This document shows, one piece after another, positions 59,363 through 64,000 of a DNA stretch of 64,000 bases (positions within the stretch are counted from its first letter, which is position 1; each line of letters begins with the position of its first letter). The notes under the pieces are model-generated. The model searched no databases, was not told the DNA's origin, and saw only the letters and a list, made by a program, of their open reading frames with translations. The position numbers were made by a program, and so were the translations under genes. Origin of the DNA: Glutamicibacter sp. PS (lineage in GTDB: Bacteria > Actinomycetota > Actinomycetes > Actinomycetales > Micrococcaceae); the NCBI GenBank assembly GCA_031317595.1, contig JANCMB010000001.1:434001-498000 (forward strand), written 5' to 3'.

Positions 59363-62300
59363 GCACTCCGCGTTTTTCTCCGCACGAGCTTTCCGAGGCC
59401 CTAGGGGAGCCCTTCGCGCCCACCGAACAGCAGGCCGAGATTATTAGCGCCCCGCTCGAACCGATGCTTGTCATTGCCGGGGCTGGCTCTGGCAAGACCA
59501 AGACGATGGCCGACAAGGTGGTCTGGTTGGTCGCCAACGGTCTTGTCCGTCCCGAAGAAGTGCTCGGGGTGACGTTTACCCGCAAGGCTGCCGGGGAGCT
59601 TTCGGCCCGCATCCGACAGAAAATCGCCAAGCTCGTGGAAACGGGTTTACTCGATGGGGAACTAACCGCAGAATTTTTGGATCCGGCGGTCTCCACCTAT
59701 CACTCGTATGCCAACTCCTTGGTGAAGGACTACGGACTGCGCTTGGGTTTAGAGGACGACACCGTGCTCCTCGGCGCCGCCCAGTCGTGGCAGCTGGCCC
59801 ATGAAGTGCTTGAAACCTACACGGGTGATTACCAGCATCTGACGTCGGCCAGCAGCACGCTAATTGACGCTATCGTCTCCTTTAGTTCGGAAGCCAGCGA
59901 GCATTTGGTCACGGCCGACGAGGCCGAGACATGGATTCGTGATCTTCTTGCGCGGATATCGGCGCTACCGATGCAAATTGATAAGGACAAGGCCCCGACC
60001 CTCGACGCGCGGAAACTAATTGACCGGCTGGCATCACGGGCGACCGTCGCCGAGTTGTCGGGCCGTTACGCACAACTCAAACGGGAACGGGGCGTTATGG
60101 ATTACGGCGATCTGGTAGCTCACGCCGCCCAGATCGCGATGCACGTGCCTGTTGCTGCCACTACCGAACGGGCGAAGTACAAAGTCGTGCTCCTCGACGA
60201 ATTTCAGGACACGTCGCATGCGCAACTGAAACTATTCTCCTCGCTCTTCGGAGACGGCCACCCGGTCACCGCGGTAGGCGACCCCAACCAGTCCATCTAT
60301 GGTTTTCGTGGTGCTAGCGCCGGACAGCTGTTCCATTTTCCCTCCACATTCCCCGTGGTGGAAAACGAACAACGGCGCAATGCTCATGTGCGGCACCTGA
60401 CCGTGGCGTGGCGTAACTCGGTCAATATCCTCGAGACGGCTAACCGCATCACCGGGTCGGCCCAGGAACAACGCAATGGTCCTGTGGCGGTAAAACCGTT
60501 GGAACCCTCGGCGTTCGCCGGGCCCGGTCGGGTCGTACTCAACCGTTGCGCCACGGTTCATGACGAGGCCGAACGCATCGCCGATCTCTTCGTGGCGGAA
60601 CTGCAAAAGTCCAGCGGCACGGAACCGCTGACCTGTGCGGTTCTTAGCCGAAATCGCAGTCAACTTTCGGTGATGGCGCAGGTTCTTGGCGAGCGCGAGA
60701 TCCCCTACCAGGTTGTCGGTCTGTCGGGGCTGCTTAGTACTCCGGAACTTGTGGATCTTGTCAGTACCTTGCATGTGCTGGTCGATCCCTTGCGCTCGGA
60801 TAAGCTCATGCGCTTGCTCGCGGGTGCCCGCTGGCGGCTCGGCCCAGCCGATCTCATGGCTTTTGCGGACTGGTCGAAGTACCTGGCACAACGTCGTCTT
60901 CGAGAACTAAACAACGCACCTTCGACCGACGACGAGACAACAGATGTGGCGCGCGCCGAACTCAATGACGCGGCAAGCCTTATCGAGGCGCTCGATTTTC
61001 TGCCCGCTGCCGAATGGACAAGTCACGACGGACGCAAGATCAGTGCCACCGGTCTAGCCCGCTTGCAACGATTACGCGAGGAGTTACGGGAACTTCGGTT
61101 GCTGGCCAATCACGACCTCGAATCTCTGATTCGTGAAGTGGAACGGACGATGAACCTCGACATTGAGGTCGCTGCTCGACCGTGGGTTGAGCCATCGAAG
61201 TACCGAGTGCACCTCGACGCTTTCGCCGATGTGGTGCGCGAGTACTGTCGTAACGCGCCGCGGGCCGAACTATCGGGGTTCTTGATGTGGCTCGAAGACG
61301 CTGCCGAGAAGGAGAGCGGGCTACCACTACCAGCCGAGGACACCAATCCTCGGGCCGTGCAGTTGCTGACGGTACATGCCTCCAAGGGTCTGGAATGGGA
61401 CATGGTCGCGGTCATGACCATGAACGACGGTACCTTCCCCGGGGCCCGATCCGACCGCTGGACCAGCGGTGATGCGGCGTTGCCGTGGCCGCTACGCGGG
61501 GACCGGGCAGACTTGCCTGCATGGGACACAGACCAGAGCTGCCTCAAAGACCTGCTCGACGCGGAGAAGCGCTTTAAACAAGCCGTCGACGAGCACCATA
61601 TTGAGGAAGAACGCCGATTGGCCTATGTCGCGCTGACCCGAGCTAAACACCTGCTGGTATGTAGTAGCAGCGTGTGGAACGGGAGCCGGAGTAAGCCCAT
61701 GGAGCCTTCGGAATTTATTGAGGTCCTCCGTCCCATGGCTAAGGTCCCACTGCCACAAGCAGAAATTGGCCAATGGGTTGAGTCCGAGCAAGCGCCGGAA
61801 CAGAACCCGAACACCGTGGAGCCCCTCGAAGCACGCTGGCCCTATGATCCATTGACCGGCCCGGAGGTCAGCGGGCAACGGCAACGTAGTGCTTTGCCAT
61901 ACTCCCGACGGACCATTCTGGAATCATTGGCCGAACGCATTACCGAGCAGATCGGGCGGGAGCCGAGCGACCCGACGAGTGCCGTAGGACGGGCGTGGTG
62001 GCAGGAAGCCGAAACGCTCTTGCGCCATCGACAGTTCCTGAGCGACCGCGAACGGACGGTGACCCCACCCGAACATGTGCGGGCCTCGCTGTTCGTCGAC
62101 CTGGCCGAGAACCCGCAGGAGGTTATCGATAATATTCGCCGCCCGGTACCACATCGACCTGGACTCGCCGCGCGCCGAGGGACCGCATTCCACGCCTGGA
62201 TTGAAAGCTACTACGAACAGACCGGGATGCTGGATCTTGGAGAGTTGATGGCGCCGGTGGACCGCTATTTGGATGAAGCACTCGACCTTGAGGCTATGAA

Positions 62301-62679
62301 GAACGATTTCTTGGCCAGCGACTGGGCCCAACGTACCCCGGCCTACGTCGAGGTGCCGCTTGAGACGCGCATTGGTCAGGTGGCAGTGCGCGGCCGTATC
62401 GACGCCGTCTTCCGCAACGACGACGGTAGCTGGGTCCTCGTCGACTGGAAGACCGGGCGGGTGCCGCGCGGCGAAGACCTGAAACATAAGCTCGTGCAGC
62501 TGGCCGTGTATCGGCTGGGTTGGGCCCGGCTACACAATATTCCCGTCGAGAAGATTCACGCGGCTTTCTATTATGTGGCCGCGGGTATCACGATTCATGC
62601 CGAGCAGCTCGCCAGTGAGCACGAATTGGAGACCATGGTCGCCGAAGCTTTCGAAAGCATCAAAGCGGCTCAGGGTTAG
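59359..62679 (+). CDS. adnB: helicase-nuclease subunit AdnB
   Basis: 1106 residues. Active UvrD-type motor: Walker A AGAGSGKT (40-47), motif II VVLLDEFQDTSHAQL, motif III TAVGDPNQSIYGFRGA, motif V/VI VHASKGLEWDMVAV and EERRLAYVALTRAK. C-terminal RecB nuclease: RGTAFHAWIE, IDAVFRNDDGSWVLVDWKTG. It provides the translocating motor of AdnAB and one of two nucleases. Tail-to-tail with the kinase-like gene, stops sharing TTAG. ATGA overlap with adnA. Confidence 0.94.
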   Translation: MSTPRFSPHELSEALGEPFAPTEQQAEIISAPLEPMLVIAGAGSGKTKTMADKVVWLVANGLVRPEEVLGVTFTRKAAGELSARIRQKIAKLVETGLLDGELTAEFLDPAVSTYHSYANSLVKDYGLRLGLEDDTVLLGAAQSWQLAHEVLETYTGDYQHLTSASSTLIDAIVSFSSEASEHLVTADEAETWIRDLLARISALPMQIDKDKAPTLDARKLIDRLASRATVAELSGRYAQLKRERGVMDYGDLVAHAAQIAMHVPVAATTERAKYKVVLLDEFQDTSHAQLKLFSSLFGDGHPVTAVGDPNQSIYGFRGASAGQLFHFPSTFPVVENEQRRNAHVRHLTVAWRNSVNILETANRITGSAQEQRNGPVAVKPLEPSAFAGPGRVVLNRCATVHDEAERIADLFVAELQKSSGTEPLTCAVLSRNRSQLSVMAQVLGEREIPYQVVGLSGLLSTPELVDLVSTLHVLVDPLRSDKLMRLLAGARWRLGPADLMAFADWSKYLAQRRLRELNNAPSTDDETTDVARAELNDAASLIEALDFLPAAEWTSHDGRKISATGLARLQRLREELRELRLLANHDLESLIREVERTMNLDIEVAARPWVEPSKYRVHLDAFADVVREYCRNAPRAELSGFLMWLEDAAEKESGLPLPAEDTNPRAVQLLTVHASKGLEWDMVAVMTMNDGTFPGARSDRWTSGDAALPWPLRGDRADLPAWDTDQSCLKDLLDAEKRFKQAVDEHHIEEERRLAYVALTRAKHLLVCSSSVWNGSRSKPMEPSEFIEVLRPMAKVPLPQAEIGQWVESEQAPEQNPNTVEPLEARWPYDPLTGPEVSGQRQRSALPYSRRTILESLAERITEQIGREPSDPTSAVGRAWWQEAETLLRHRQFLSDRERTVTPPEHVRASLFVDLAENPQEVIDNIRRPVPHRPGLAARRGTAFHAWIESYYEQTGMLDLGELMAPVDRYLDEALDLEAMKNDFLASDWAQRTPAYVEVPLETRIGQVAVRGRIDAVFRNDDGSWVLVDWKTGRVPRGEDLKHKLVQLAVYRLGWARLHNIPVEKIHAAFYYVAAGITIHAEQLASEHELETMVAEAFESIKAAQG

Positions 62680-63878
62680 GAGCCCTGCGTCGAGTCCTTG
62701 GCCGGGGCTGGCTCAGGCTTGGCTTCCTCAGCTGGTGCCGGGACAGTGCTCGTAGCCGGCTGGGGAGCCGGCTGCTGCGTCTCGGCTCCGGGGCGAGCCG
62801 ATGAGGCAGAGTCCGTCGGCGCGGCCTCGGAGCCAGACTCATCGGGCAGGCGAGAAACCTTGGTCGAGGTACGGCCCGAGTCTTCGGTGGCCGCCGGCTC
62901 TTTGGTGTCTTCGGTCTGTGACTGCAAGGGGCGCGGCGGCTCAACCACCGATAGCGGCTGTCCACCGTAGTCGGCGATATTTGTATCAAGCTCGCGCAGC
63001 ATCTCTTGGGCCTCATCGATACGCTGCTGGTCCTTGGTAGCTAGGGACTTGACCAGCCACTGCGCCAGCGCGAATTCGGCGGCCAGCGCGGCGCGTCGCA
63101 TAATATGCGGATCCGCTTTGTCGCCTCGCGCCTCGATATAGGCGGAGAACACCAGCTCACTAAAGCCCTGATTGCCCACGGCCGAAAGCCACGCGAAGTC
63201 ATCGGCCGGGTCCCCGACGTGAAGATCGGTCCAGCCCTTCACAGCCGTGATCGCCCCGCCGAGTACCTGGATCTGTTCCTCGTCAAAGTCTCCATGGACG
63301 ACGGCAGCATTGAAACGCCAGAGCGACACATCTTCCATGGCGTGCTCCCAGCGACGCAACAGGCGACTTGGGATTAAGCCGGTGGCCGCCGCGGTGTCCA
63401 ACTCGTTGAGCTTGCGCTGACGTACTTCGTCGGAGGTGTAGCAGGGCAAGCCGGCAACCTCTACGGCATCGTCCGGAATTTGATGGATCGCCGCCATCGC
63501 CCGGCCGAGCGCCGCAGCCAACGGCTTACCAGCATCGACCAACTCTTCGAGCGAAGTTGTCTTGCCGGGCATGTCCTTGTACACGAAAGTGCGTAGTTGT
63601 CCCTGTCGCACCGAGCCAGCCACTTGCGGTAGTGCGAAAGGTAGCGCGGCCCGAACGCGGGCCGAAAAGGCTCGGAGTGCCGATAGCTCGGACTCCAGAC
63701 GCATGCTGGCCTCGTCATGGCGTGGGGAGCGCACCCGCCAGCGGTTCTGTTGATCGTCAATGATCAAGGCAGAGTCAAAATCCTCCGCATCATCGGAGAG
63801 CGCCGCATATCCCACGGGAGCCAGTCCGGGGACAGCGGCGGTGGCAATTGCGGCGAGTTCCATGGCAGAGCGTTTCAC
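62676..63878 (-). CDS. kinase-fold phosphotransferase-like protein (aminoglycoside/macrolide-type) with disordered tail
   Basis: 400 residues from GTG 63878 (MKRSAMELAAIATAAVPG). Kinase fold in ~1-310 with FVYKDMPGKT (possible Lys), and a Brenner-like motif VVHGDFDEEQIQVLGG (195-207), followed by GWTDLHVGDPADDFAW, where an Asp-containing DFG-like segment is visible. The canonical HGDLxxxN is altered (F for L, Q for N). The last ~100 residues are low-complexity (Pro/Ala/Glu/Ser). In actinobacteria such a gene sits next to adnB; a drug-resistance role is not implied. Confidence 0.78.
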   Translation of the reverse strand: MKRSAMELAAIATAAVPGLAPVGYAALSDDAEDFDSALIIDDQQNRWRVRSPRHDEASMRLESELSALRAFSARVRAALPFALPQVAGSVRQGQLRTFVYKDMPGKTTSLEELVDAGKPLAAALGRAMAAIHQIPDDAVEVAGLPCYTSDEVRQRKLNELDTAAATGLIPSRLLRRWEHAMEDVSLWRFNAAVVHGDFDEEQIQVLGGAITAVKGWTDLHVGDPADDFAWLSAVGNQGFSELVFSAYIEARGDKADPHIMRRAALAAEFALAQWLVKSLATKDQQRIDEAQEMLRELDTNIADYGGQPLSVVEPPRPLQSQTEDTKEPAATEDSGRTSTKVSRLPDESGSEAAPTDSASSARPGAETQQPAPQPATSTVPAPAEEAKPEPAPAKDSTQGS

Positions 63879-63933
63879 ATCATCAACCGTATGCGACAAC
63901 CCTCCAAGCAACCTTGAATGACGCACGGGCATC

Positions 63934-63958
63934 GGTGAGAAATGGGCGATTTCTCACC
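63934..63958. promoter_or_regulatory. 10-bp perfect inverted repeat upstream of the phosphotransferase-like gene
   Basis: GGTGAGAAAT and ATTTCTCACC with GGGCG between, 56-80 bases before the start codon. Could be an operator or a terminator of a gene outside the window; no T-run. Confidence 0.4.
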
Positions 63959-64000
63959 CTATGGGCGGTGCGTCTCACAGTTCACAGTGCCGGCGGGCAA

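Overview
The window is a gene-dense, high-GC stretch of an actinobacterial chromosome. Several neighbourhoods point to Actinomycetota: a coproporphyrin-type haem cluster with HemQ/ChdC; an AdnA/AdnB helicase-nuclease pair beside an alkyltransferase-like protein (the order of the Mycobacterium tuberculosis Rv3201c-Rv3204 area); an O-methyltransferase/sigE/tatB/mrp/MgtE-like block (the Rv1220c-Rv1232c area); DUF3117 and DUF3107 proteins; and a fdxA-dapC pair. The protein sequences resemble Micrococcales (Arthrobacter/Glutamicibacter-like) more than mycobacteria, but the genus is an inference. No rRNA, tRNA, CRISPR array or insertion sequence was recognised.

1-5,100: the 3' end of a TPR-like gene, then a tightly packed group of a YjaB-like acetyltransferase, alpha/beta hydrolase, NAD-binding epimerase-like protein, OsmC-like peroxidase and YnfA-like membrane protein, then a CmpX-like channel protein. 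5,100-9,650: an NTF2-GNAT fusion protein facing a TPP-riboswitch-controlled thiO-thiS-thiG-thiF operon for the thiazole half of thiamine. 9,650-13,550: a GNAT protein, the ribosome-associated GTPase TypA, a small membrane protein, an ArsR-like regulator and an 83-residue stand-alone domain. 13,760-19,560: fdxA-dapC, citrate synthase, an unknown gene, and convergent/divergent dapD and dapE, giving three succinylase-branch lysine/diaminopimelate enzymes.

19,640-22,930: a glutamate ABC importer (gluABCD order, minus strand). 23,060-24,490: a LOG-family protein, a DivIVA-like membrane protein and DUF3117. 24,540-33,020: O-methyltransferase, sigE, tatB, Mrp, DUF1003 and an MgtE-N/CBS protein, interrupted by a DUF222-HNH nuclease gene and about 1.3 kb of low-coding DNA that contains one 59-residue membrane peptide. 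The anti-sigma factor and HtrA genes found between sigE and tatB in mycobacteria are absent here.

33,130-41,700: a stress-protein-like membrane protein, aminopeptidase P, a PHP phosphoesterase, an orphan DNA methyltransferase, a DEAD-box helicase, an RNB exonuclease, DUF3107 and a TetR regulator. 41,850-52,080: hemA, divergent from hemE-cgoX-chdC-cpfC-hemC-hemD-hemB-hemL, which together encode the enzymes from glutamyl-tRNA to coprohaem and its conversion to haem b, with uroporphyrinogen synthesis complete; coproporphyrinogen is processed by the HemQ route. 52,180-54,760: the methionine importer metNIQ. 55,000-63,880: a DEDD exonuclease, an alkyltransferase-like protein, AdnA, AdnB and a kinase-fold phosphotransferase-like protein.
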